From assembly GCA_030040115.1 (NCBI GenBank), contig JASHUH010000396.1, forward strand, positions 1-5,259: a stretch of DNA of 5,259 bases. The letters are read 5' to 3'. The notes under the pieces were generated by a model that worked only from the letters and a program-made list of their open reading frames with translations, was not told the DNA's origin and did no database searches. Positions within the stretch are counted from its first letter, which is position 1, and each line of letters begins with the position of its first letter. Below, one piece after another: positions 1-5,252 of this stretch. The position numbers and the translations under genes are program-made. This DNA is from Acidobacteriaceae bacterium (GTDB taxonomy: Bacteria > Acidobacteriota > Terriglobia > Terriglobales > Acidobacteriaceae).

Positions 1-272
1 CCGCACGGAAGCCGAGCGAGTGGCAGACGTACAACATCATCTGGACCGCGCCGACGTTCAATGGAGACGGCTCGCTTAAGGCGCCCGCCTACGCCACCGT
101 TTTCTGGAATGGCGTGCTGGTCGACGATCATTTCCAGTTGCAAGGGCAAACCTTGTACATCGGCAAGCCTTTCTACAAGGCCTACGACCGCGCGCCCATC
201 AAGCTGCAGGCCCACGGCGACCCCAGCCAGGCCATCAGCTACCGCAACATCTGGGTGCGCGAGCTGCCCTAG
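1..272 (+). CDS. DUF1080 / 3-keto-disaccharide hydrolase family protein, C-terminal fragment (5' end outside window)
   Basis: Reading codons from base 3 gives 89 residues ending at a TAG stop (270-272); the start lies upstream of the window. The fragment has the usual C-terminal pattern of the DUF1080 family (PF06439, concanavalin-like jelly roll): a KPSEWQTYNIIWTAP strand, an ATVFWNGVLVDDH strand, a PIKLQAHGDP segment, and the very typical terminal RNIWVREL. Family members are generally secreted or periplasmic proteins; Pfam now names the domain 3-keto-disaccharide hydrolase because some members cleave 3-keto-glycosides. Whether this one has a signal peptide or extra domains cannot be seen. 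It lies 101 bases upstream of a sodium:solute symporter on the same strand, which suggests a shared role in carbohydrate use, but a promoter between them means they need not be one transcript. Family assignment is firm; the substrate is unknown. Confidence 0.9.
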   Translation, partial: ARKPSEWQTYNIIWTAPTFNGDGSLKAPAYATVFWNGVLVDDHFQLQGQTLYIGKPFYKAYDRAPIKLQAHGDPSQAISYRNIWVRELP

Positions 273-290
273 CGCATGTTTGCACTCGTC

Positions 291-320
291 TTGACAATCC
301 CGAGAGTAAAGCAATTTACT
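291..320 (+). promoter_or_regulatory. Candidate sigma-70-type promoter for the symporter gene, with an inverted repeat over the -10
   Basis: A perfect TTGACA (291-296) is followed after 18 bases by TTTACT (315-320), which matches 4 of 6 positions of TATAAT. Transcription would start near 327, about 45 bases before the symporter ATG. The -10 lies in a perfect inverted repeat, AGTAAA-GCAA-TTTACT (305-320), that could be an operator or chance. The placement in the gap between the DUF1080 stop and the symporter start supports the call; there is no experimental support. Confidence 0.5.
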
Positions 321-373
321 TGAGGCTACTGTCCATTAGCCGCCAAGGACACTTTCATTTTTCCGGGTGATGC

Positions 374-2260
374 ATGTTCGTGTGGTCCCCAGCTTCCGTC
401 ACCGCCGGTTCGCTCGGCTCGTTACCGGTTCTGCTGGCCTTCGCCACGGAGCCGCTGGCGCATCTGCGCGCGCTCGACATCGCCGTGATCGTCATCTACT
501 TTGCGATGGTGCTGTGGATCGGCTTCTATCTGAAGGGCGTCTCCAACACCGGCGAAGACTTTTTCCTGGCTGGCCGCGAAATGACTGCGTGGATTGCTGG
601 GTTGAGCTTTGTCTCGGCCAACCTCGGCTCGCTGGAGCTTATGGGCTGGGCCGGCGCGGCCTATCAGTACGGCATCCTCGCCACCCATTGGTACTGGGTG
701 GGCGCCATTCCCGCCATGCTGTTCCTGGGCCTGATGATGATGCCGTTCTATTACGTTTCCAAAACGCATTCCGTGCCCGGGTATCTGAAGCTGCGCTTCG
801 GCGAGCACGCCCGCGTGCTGGCCGCCCTCTCGTTCGCCACGGAAATGATTCTCATGAGCGGCGTGAACATGTTCGCCATGGCCGTGGTCATGAAGGTGGT
901 TCTGGGCTGGAACATCACCTTCAGCATCTTCGTCTCTTCGATTGCCGTAGCGCTGTATGTGGGTCTGGGCGGGTTGCGTTCGGCGATCTTTAACGAGGTG
1001 CTCCAGTTTGTGCTCATCTGGGGCGGCGCGTTGCTGGTGCCCATCCTGGGACTGGTCCAGTCGGGAGGATGGACAGGGCTGGAGACGAAGATCCTCGCCA
1101 ATCTGCACTCCACCAGCTATTTCCACCTTTGGCGCGATACCGGCCATTTTGCGTCCAACCCCATGGGCGTTCACTGGACGGGCATTCTTTTCGGCTTGGG
1201 CTTCGTCATCAGCTTCGGCTATTGGACCACCGATTTTCTCGTCGTCCAGCGCGTGCTCGCCGCCCACAATCTTCGCGCCGCGCGCATGGCGCCCATTATC
1301 GGCTCTTTTTTCAAGATGGCGGTGCCGTTTATCGTCATCCTGCCCGGCCTGCTGGGCCTGGTGCTGTTGCAGAACCCGGACGGCACGCGCCGCGTGCTGG
1401 TGGGCGAAGAGGTGGTGAGCGCCTGCGCCGTCAACACCGCGCAGGAAAAGCTCGACAACCCCGCCGCCTGCTCCGCCGCCATGTCCACCAGCCGGCTTTC
1501 CCCGGCCTATCGACAAAGGGTGCTCGAAGCGCAACCGGCCGCCGATCTGCACAGCTACAACGAAGCCCTGCCGCTGATGATGGTGCGCTACCTTGGCCCC
1601 GGACTCCTCGGCCTTGGCATCACGGCATTGATTGCGGGGTTCATGAGCGGCATGGCCGGCAACGTCAGCGCCTTTTCGACGGTGTGGACCTACGATCTTT
1701 ACAGGCCGCTCATTTACAAGCGCGGCTCCGACAGCCATTATGTGCTGGTGGGCCGGCTCTCCATCATGAGCGGCGTAGCGGTCTCCATCGGCGCGGCGTA
1801 CCTGGTGATGCATGCGCTTGGCATCATGGATTACGTGCAGGCCCTGTTCAGCATCTTTATCGCGCCACTGTTGGGCGTGATTCTCTTTGGCATGTTCTGG
1901 AAGCGCGCCACGGCCCTGGCGGGTTTTCTCGGCCTGCTCATCGGCATCGTGTTTTCCGCCAGCCTTTTCGTTTGGGTCAAGCTTCATCCCGCGGCGCTGG
2001 CCCTAGTGGCAATCTCGCCCGACGCCAAGCCAATGGCGGAAAATGTGTATCGCGCCCTGTGGGCTTTTCTTCTCACCTCCATCGTCGTGGTGGTGGTGAG
2101 CCTGCTCACCCGGCCCAAACCGGCGGCGGAGCTCGACGGACTGGTGTACGGAGCCACCGTTTTGCCCCAGGAAGAACCGGTTCCGTTTTACAAGCAGGAA
2201 TGGATGTGGGCAGGGGTCGCGGTCGCGCTTTTCGTGGCGCTGAATTTGATGTTCTGGTAA
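374..2260 (+). CDS. Sodium:solute symporter (SSS family, SGLT/PutP-like), probable sugar transporter
   Basis: This 628-residue inner-membrane protein should couple sodium entry to solute uptake through a LeuT-type fold. Hydrophobic helices run through its length, the first clear one at about residues 35-55. Family signatures include the GRE.TAWIAGLSF helix (from residue 67), which normally contributes to the substrate and sodium sites, the GGLRSAIFNEVLQ segment, and the AGFMSGMAGNVSAFST helix. S432, S435 and T436 of that helix lie where the family's Na2-site hydroxyls are found. Before it is a long loop, periplasmic by alignment with PutP, holding C351 and C366. The start is limited to 374 or later because an in-frame TGA lies at 368-370. 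The Shine-Dalgarno is poor: AAGGA at 345-349 is 24 bases away. Close relatives are common in Acidobacteriota. The nearby DUF1080 and sugar isomerase genes favour a sugar or sugar-derivative substrate, but this is inference. Confidence 0.93.
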   Translation: MFVWSPASVTAGSLGSLPVLLAFATEPLAHLRALDIAVIVIYFAMVLWIGFYLKGVSNTGEDFFLAGREMTAWIAGLSFVSANLGSLELMGWAGAAYQYGILATHWYWVGAIPAMLFLGLMMMPFYYVSKTHSVPGYLKLRFGEHARVLAALSFATEMILMSGVNMFAMAVVMKVVLGWNITFSIFVSSIAVALYVGLGGLRSAIFNEVLQFVLIWGGALLVPILGLVQSGGWTGLETKILANLHSTSYFHLWRDTGHFASNPMGVHWTGILFGLGFVISFGYWTTDFLVVQRVLAAHNLRAARMAPIIGSFFKMAVPFIVILPGLLGLVLLQNPDGTRRVLVGEEVVSACAVNTAQEKLDNPAACSAAMSTSRLSPAYRQRVLEAQPAADLHSYNEALPLMMVRYLGPGLLGLGITALIAGFMSGMAGNVSAFSTVWTYDLYRPLIYKRGSDSHYVLVGRLSIMSGVAVSIGAAYLVMHALGIMDYVQALFSIFIAPLLGVILFGMFWKRATALAGFLGLLIGIVFSASLFVWVKLHPAALALVAISPDAKPMAENVYRALWAFLLTSIVVVVVSLLTRPKPAAELDGLVYGATVLPQEEPVPFYKQEWMWAGVAVALFVALNLMFW

Positions 2261-2318
2261 CCGCGGACGCCGAAGGGAAGAAGCCGTTGCGGCAGCCGCG
2301 GAGCAGAGGGGTAAATTG

Positions 2319-2603
2319 ATGCATGGATCACGAATCTCCATCTGGTTTTTCATCGGCGTGCTCTTAGCCGTTTACGGGGTCATGATCGCCGCCTCCGGCG
2401 TCTCCGAGTGGGTGACTGGCAACTACGCGCGCGGAGTGCAGTTGGTTCGGCTGCACATGCCGGTGTGGTGGGGCGCTCTGCTGGGGCTTCTGGGCTTGTT
2501 GTATGGGGTCAAGTTCCGACCGCGAAAGAGCCGGGGCGGCAACACCCAAAATGACGCCGCGACCACCGCCCGACCGATGCGTCGCTCGCTCGATAATGGC
2601 TGA
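2319..2603 (+). CDS. Small two-helix membrane protein next to the symporter, function unknown
   Basis: The ORF encodes 94 residues. ATG at 2319 is preferred over the TTG just before it because AGAGGGG (2305-2311) sits seven bases upstream. Residues about 6-26 form one hydrophobic helix (ISIWFFIGVLLAVYG core) and residues about 49-64 a second (WWGALLGLLGLLYG core). A short polar loop with NYARG and LVRLH joins them. The tail from residue 65 is rich in Arg and Lys and probably cytoplasmic, which would put both ends inside. The gene begins 58 bases after the symporter stop, consistent with cotranscription; that gap contains two CCGCGG palindromes (2261-2266 and 2296-2301). I recognise the overall style from small membrane proteins in Acidobacteriota but know no function. 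Small partner subunits are known for other SSS transporters (DUF4212 proteins, YhdT beside PanF), so an accessory role is possible but unproven. Confidence 0.75.
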   Translation: MHGSRISIWFFIGVLLAVYGVMIAASGVSEWVTGNYARGVQLVRLHMPVWWGALLGLLGLLYGVKFRPRKSRGGNTQNDAATTARPMRRSLDNG

Positions 2604-2670
2604 AGGCGCCGGCTCGAGGGCTGCGCCTCTAAAACGGTTACGGTTCGCTGATCTGAACTCATCATCCAAC

Positions 2671-2691
2671 TGCCCGCGCACCCAGCGGGCA
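2671..2691. repeat. Inverted repeat in the leader of the isomerase gene
   Basis: TGCCCGC (2671-2677) and GCGGGCA (2685-2691) form a perfect 7-bp stem around a 7-base loop, ending 20 bases before the Shine-Dalgarno of the isomerase gene. No T-run follows, so it is not a standard intrinsic terminator. It could be an operator, an mRNA structure that affects translation, or chance in GC-rich DNA. A second, weaker inverted repeat (AGGCGC 2604-2609 / GCGCCT 2623-2628) lies directly after the stop of the small membrane protein gene, also without a T-run. Confidence 0.4.
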
Positions 2692-2710
2692 TAACGCACG
2701 GTAACGATCC

Positions 2711-2716
2711 AAGGAG
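2711..2716 (+). promoter_or_regulatory. Shine-Dalgarno of the isomerase gene
   Basis: AAGGAG at 2711-2716 is a strong ribosome binding site. It is 8 bases from the ATG at 2725 and 5 from an in-frame GTG at 2722. The spacing fits either, and ATG is preferred. The next in-frame ATG (2743) is too far from it. Confidence 0.75.
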
Positions 2717-2724
2717 CGAGTGTG

Positions 2725-4152
2725 ATGACAGGGCAAGGCAATATGACCTTTGGAGTGGTGGTCGGCAATCGCGGATTTTTCCCGGATCACCTGGCCAAAA
2801 CCGGCCGCGAAGAAATCATTTCTGTGCTTGAAGCTGCGGGCGCGCGCCCCGTGGTGTTGAGCCCGGAAGAATCGAAATACGGCGCGGTGGAAACCTACGC
2901 CGAGTCGCAACGCTGCGCCGAGCTCTTCAAAAAGCACGCCGACGCAATCGACGGCATCCTCGTCACGCTGCCTAACTTCGGCGAGGAGCGCGGGATCGTG
3001 GATGCCATCCGGCTTTCGGGATTGAAAGTTCCGGTTCTCGTTCAGGCCACGCCTGACCGCTCCGACGCCATGACCATCGCCACGCGCCGCGACAGCTTCT
3101 GCGGAAAAATGAGTTGCTGCAACAATATGATGCAGTACGGCATCCCGTACTCGCTTACCACCCTCCACACCGAGTCGCTCGCCTCGCCCGAGTTCAAAGC
3201 CGATCTGGAGTGGTTTTCGCAGGTGTGCCGCGTTGTCAAAGGTCTCAAGAACCTGCGCATTGGCGCCATCGGCGCGCGCCCCGCCGCGTTCAATACCGTC
3301 CGCTATTCCGAGCGCATTCTCGAAACCGCCGGCATTTCCATTGAGCCGATCGATCTATCTGAAATCTTCGGCCGCATCAATCGCATGAAAGACACCGACG
3401 ACGCAGCCCAGGCCAAGCTGGCGGCCATCAAGAGCTACGTCACCACCTCCGGCATCCCCGCCGACGCACTCTTGAAAATGGCCAAGCTGGGCGCGGTCGT
3501 CGACGGCTGGATGAAACAAACCAACTGCACCGTCAGCGCCGTGCAGTGCTGGACCTCGATGGAAGAATTCTTCGGCGTCGTCCCCTGCACCATCATGAGC
3601 ATGATGAGCAACAATCTGATTCCCTCAGCCTGCGAAGTCGACGTTCCCGGCGTTCTCAGCATGTACATGCTGGCCCTCGCCAGTGAAACGCCGAGCGCGC
3701 TGCTCGACTGGAATAACAATTACGGCGCCGATCCCAACAAGTGCGTCTGCTTCCACTGCTCCAACCTGCCCAAGCACTTCTTCAAAGAAGCGCGCATGGA
3801 TTACCAGGAAATCATTGCCGGCACAGTGGGCAAGGAAAACACTTTCGGCACCTGCGTGGGCCGCGTCAAGTCCGGTCCCATGAGTTTTGCCCGCTACTCC
3901 ACCGACGACCGCCGCGGCGTGATCCGCGGCTATACCGGCGCGGGCAAATTTACCGATGATCCGCTGGAGACATTTGGTGGCGCAGGCGTGGCCGAGATTC
4001 CGCAACTGCAAAAGCTGCTCCAATACATTTGCCGCGAAGGCTTCGAGCACCACGTCGCCGCCAACTTCAGCGAAGTGTCGAACGCCATTCACGAGGCGGC
4101 GGTGCGCTACCTTGGCTGGGAGAGCCATTATCATCCCGCGCTCGAGGATTAG
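2725..4152 (+). CDS. L-fucose/L-arabinose isomerase superfamily protein, substrate unknown
   Basis: A soluble 475-residue enzyme of the FucI/AraA fold; known members use a divalent metal, usually Mn2+, to interconvert aldoses and ketoses. The N-terminal part is Rossmann-like (GVVVGNRGFFPDHL at about 11-24, DGILVTLPNFGEERG further on). A family-like RDSFCGKMSCCNN..QYGIP stretch follows at 122-141. Probable metal ligands are E280/E281 (SMEEFFG), E304 or D306 (ACEVDVPG) and H442/H443 (GFEHHVA). The 24-residue spacing E280-E304 equals that of E337-D361 in E. coli FucI, and the EHH motif resembles the AHHT of AraA. A CVCFHC motif (340-345) carries the HC.NLP element of FucI-like proteins. It is shorter than E. 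coli FucI (591) and AraA (500) and close to neither in sequence, so it belongs to an unassigned branch. The gene is 121 bases after the small membrane gene and may share its transcript. Fold is near certain; substrate is not known. Confidence 0.9.
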   Translation: MTGQGNMTFGVVVGNRGFFPDHLAKTGREEIISVLEAAGARPVVLSPEESKYGAVETYAESQRCAELFKKHADAIDGILVTLPNFGEERGIVDAIRLSGLKVPVLVQATPDRSDAMTIATRRDSFCGKMSCCNNMMQYGIPYSLTTLHTESLASPEFKADLEWFSQVCRVVKGLKNLRIGAIGARPAAFNTVRYSERILETAGISIEPIDLSEIFGRINRMKDTDDAAQAKLAAIKSYVTTSGIPADALLKMAKLGAVVDGWMKQTNCTVSAVQCWTSMEEFFGVVPCTIMSMMSNNLIPSACEVDVPGVLSMYMLALASETPSALLDWNNNYGADPNKCVCFHCSNLPKHFFKEARMDYQEIIAGTVGKENTFGTCVGRVKSGPMSFARYSTDDRRGVIRGYTGAGKFTDDPLETFGGAGVAEIPQLQKLLQYICREGFEHHVAANFSEVSNAIHEAAVRYLGWESHYHPALED

Positions 4153-4254
4153 AAGATGAAAGCATAATGGAACCCGAGCACACGAGGCGATTCCCTCATA
4201 GAATTGCCGCCTTCGACTGTCCCTGCAACGGCTGCGTCCGAAGGAGAAGTGCTC

Positions 4255-4279
4255 AAAAACGCGCCGCCACTCGGCGCGT
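4255..4279 (-). terminator. Rho-independent terminator facing the minus strand
   Basis: ACGCGCCG (4259-4266) and CGGCGCGT (4272-4279) make a perfect 8-bp GC-rich stem around a 5-base loop. On the minus strand the stem is followed directly by a run of T (the AAAAA at 4255-4259 read in reverse), the usual layout of an intrinsic terminator. On the plus strand there is no T-run after the stem. It could end transcripts from the DUF6941 gene, whose stop is about 390 bases upstream in that direction, or from an unseen minus-strand RNA. It might also shield against antisense reading into the isomerase gene. Confidence 0.6.
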
Positions 4280-4370
4280 GCGACGGAAAGCAATCGAACC
4301 AGGTCACCAGCAACAATACCGGCCATAGCCTGCGCATCGGTCCGCTCTGGGAAGCATGCTTGACACCCCG

Positions 4371-4399
4371 ATGACACCGCGGGCCGTTTCGGCTACTAT
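4371..4399 (+). promoter_or_regulatory. Candidate sigma-70-type promoter in the intergenic stretch
   Basis: ATGACA (4371-4376, 5 of 6 to TTGACA) is separated by exactly 17 bases from TACTAT (4394-4399, 4 of 6 to TATAAT). A perfect TTGACA at 4360-4365 lies too far away (28 bases) to pair with this -10. TGACACC occurs twice, 11 bases apart (4361-4367 and 4372-4378), about one helical turn, which could be a regulator site. Transcription would start near 4406 and run towards the small ORF at 4496. Confidence 0.4.
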
Positions 4400-4495
4400 G
4401 GTCTAGTCAACTTCTGGGCAATTGCTGGCCCCCGCCCCGTTCCGGGCAATGGATGGCGCCCTGCCGTCGGGACAATGTTGATTTCGAGGTGCTTT

Positions 4496-4675
4496 ATGGC
4501 CCCTTTCGCTCCTTTGACGTTTAGGCCGGTGAATCAAGACCAGGCCGCGCCGGTTTCCACCGTTATTCGGACGCGCGGATCGTCGAGTATCGCCACCACG
4601 CTCACCATTTGCATGCCGAACGCAAATGGCGCTGCAAACCATCCCGCAAAACAAGAAATCGGCAAGCAAAATTAG
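4496..4675 (+). CDS. Doubtful small ORF, 59 residues
   Basis: ATG at 4496 follows GAGGTG (4486-4491) by four bases and lies about 90 bases after a plausible plus-strand promoter. The product begins MAPFAPLTFRP and ends KQEIGKQN. It has one short apolar stretch (SIATTLTICM) but no recognisable domain, signal peptide or clear membrane helix. A perfect inverted repeat (4605-4629) lies inside it. It ends on the other strand's stop codon, converging with the DUF6941 gene with a four-base overlap (4672-4675). I do not recognise it. It may instead be part of an untranslated RNA or just an open frame by chance; listed because both promoter and ribosome-site candidates are present. Confidence 0.2.
   Translation: MAPFAPLTFRPVNQDQAAPVSTVIRTRGSSSIATTLTICMPNANGAANHPAKQEIGKQN
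4605..4629. repeat. Perfect 8-bp inverted repeat
   Basis: CCATTTGC (4605-4612) and GCAAATGG (4622-4629) are exact reverse complements around a 9-base spacer, with the palindrome GCATGC (4611-4616) overlapping the left arm. The arms are AT-richer than the surroundings. No T-run follows on the plus strand; on the minus strand only scattered T's follow. A protein binding site or an RNA hairpin in either transcript are both possible. Confidence 0.45.
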
Positions 4676-5067
4676 ACCTGCTTCTCAGAGGGCGGCTGCG
4701 TTTCTTCCACGAAAAATGTCGTGGCTTTTGAGAGGTAGTCCTCAATATAGACATTCAGCGAATACGATCCGAAACTGGGCAGGACGATATTCACAAAGTT
4801 CGCAATGATGTTGTGCCAACCCGCCTCGCTGAGCGTGCAGTTTCCCTCCGCGGTGAAGAGCGGTGGGCCGGATTCCGTGGCAATCTCGATTCTGAATTTG
4901 CACGTTTCTTCCGGACTCCCCAGCACTTTGACCACCAGGGTGGCATGCGGTAGAAGCGTCGGCACGGCAGATGCCGAGATGCGATCGAAGATCCCCACCA
5001 GACAGGCCCTGCGGTGTATATCCTGAAATCCTAAGTCACACAAGATTGCCCAATCGCACTCCGCCAT
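4672..5067 (-). CDS. DUF6941-type protein of unknown function
   Basis: This 131-residue soluble protein has no signal peptide or membrane helix. ATG at 5067 is chosen over the TTG at 5079 because GGGAGG lies four bases before it, so the TTG overlaps the ribosome site rather than starting translation. The pattern is that of the DUF6941 family: an opening beta strand MAECDWAILCD (1-11), the LVGIFDRI motif (23-30) that matches the family's L-x-G-x-[FW]-D-x-I element, a P..LPHATLVVKVLG strand (36-50), a RIEI strand (59-62), and a closing LPSFGSYSLNVYI hairpin (96-108). Such proteins look like small beta-sandwich domains, and no biochemical role is known to me. The gene stands alone on this strand, in DNA less GC-rich than the sugar cluster, and is probably unrelated to it. 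A possible terminator lies far downstream at 4255-4279. Family assignment is from memory of its motifs. Confidence 0.8.
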   Translation of the reverse strand: MAECDWAILCDLGFQDIHRRACLVGIFDRISASAVPTLLPHATLVVKVLGSPEETCKFRIEIATESGPPLFTAEGNCTLSEAGWHNIIANFVNIVLPSFGSYSLNVYIEDYLSKATTFFVEETQPPSEKQV

Positions 5068-5246
5068 CTCGCCTCCCAATTGAATTGCGTTCTTTGGCGC
5101 TTCTCCCCAATCGGGAATTCGCGAACCTGGGGTGTCGGCGTGGAAAGAGCATTCGCTTCAAGCAAGGATACCGAATTTCGTTTCCGCACAGCGCAATATT
5201 TTTGGCAAGCATTTACCGAAGGGTCCATATAGACGAGCAGTGATTC

Positions 5247-5252
5247 GAGGAG
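5247..5252 (+). promoter_or_regulatory. Shine-Dalgarno-like site at the window edge, probably for a plus-strand gene starting just outside
   Basis: GAGGAG is followed by seven bases to the end of the window, the ideal distance to a start codon at or just after 5260. If so, 5068-5259 is a divergent promoter region shared with the DUF6941 gene. A weak plus-strand promoter candidate is TTGGCA (5202-5207), 18 bases, CATATA (5226-5231). I saw no convincing promoter for the minus-strand gene in this region. Confidence 0.4.

Larger units (their letters stand above)
4153..4671. other. 519-base intergenic stretch without a confident gene
   Basis: Plus-strand reading frames here are short and Arg-rich (for example MEPEHTRR from 4167), and minus-strand frames are mostly shadows of the isomerase gene. 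What can be supported are signals: a terminator-like hairpin facing the minus strand near 4255-4279, a promoter-like pair facing plus at 4371-4399, an ORF with a nearby Shine-Dalgarno at 4496-4675, a GGGCAAT direct repeat (4416-4422 and 4444-4450) and a perfect hairpin at 4605-4629. No plus-strand intrinsic terminator for the isomerase gene is visible: the only strong hairpin lacks a plus-strand T-run. Confidence 0.6.

Noticed and set aside
422..1987. Very long minus-strand reading frame (521 residues) opposite the symporter
   Set aside because: It is rich in His, Gln and charged residues with no domain, has no ribosome site, and mirrors a clear membrane transporter. It is a by-product of high GC at third codon positions.
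1069..2319. 416-residue plus-strand frame overlapping the symporter
   Set aside because: Arg- and His-rich low-quality translation in a different frame of a certain gene; no start signals or recognisable motifs.
2604..2630. Possible intrinsic terminator after the small membrane protein gene
   Set aside because: The stem is only 6 bp with a 13-base loop and is followed by CTAAAA rather than a T-run.
4167..4328. Plus-strand frame MEPEHTRR... directly after the isomerase gene
   Set aside because: Very Arg-rich, is the tail of a longer shadow frame of the isomerase gene, and crosses the strong hairpin at 4259-4279.
4149..4337. 62-residue minus-strand frame with a signal-peptide-like start (MRRLWPVLLLVTW)
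   Set aside because: The hydrophobic start is suggestive, but it overlaps the minus-strand terminator hairpin, has no clear ribosome site and the rest is unstructured. Chance is more likely.
3625..4377. 250-residue minus-strand frame reaching into the intergenic stretch
   Set aside because: Mostly antisense to the isomerase gene, with no ribosome site and no recognisable domain. Its N-terminal part also crosses the minus-facing terminator hairpin.
4360..4399. TTGACA (4360) paired with TACTAT (4394) as one promoter
   Set aside because: The 28-base spacer is too long for sigma-70; ATGACA at 4371 with a 17-base spacer fits better.
4403..4669. 88-residue minus-strand frame starting (TTG) just after the DUF6941 stop
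   Set aside because: TTG start without a Shine-Dalgarno, Arg/Asn-rich composition, no domain; the proximity to the upstream stop is probably accidental.
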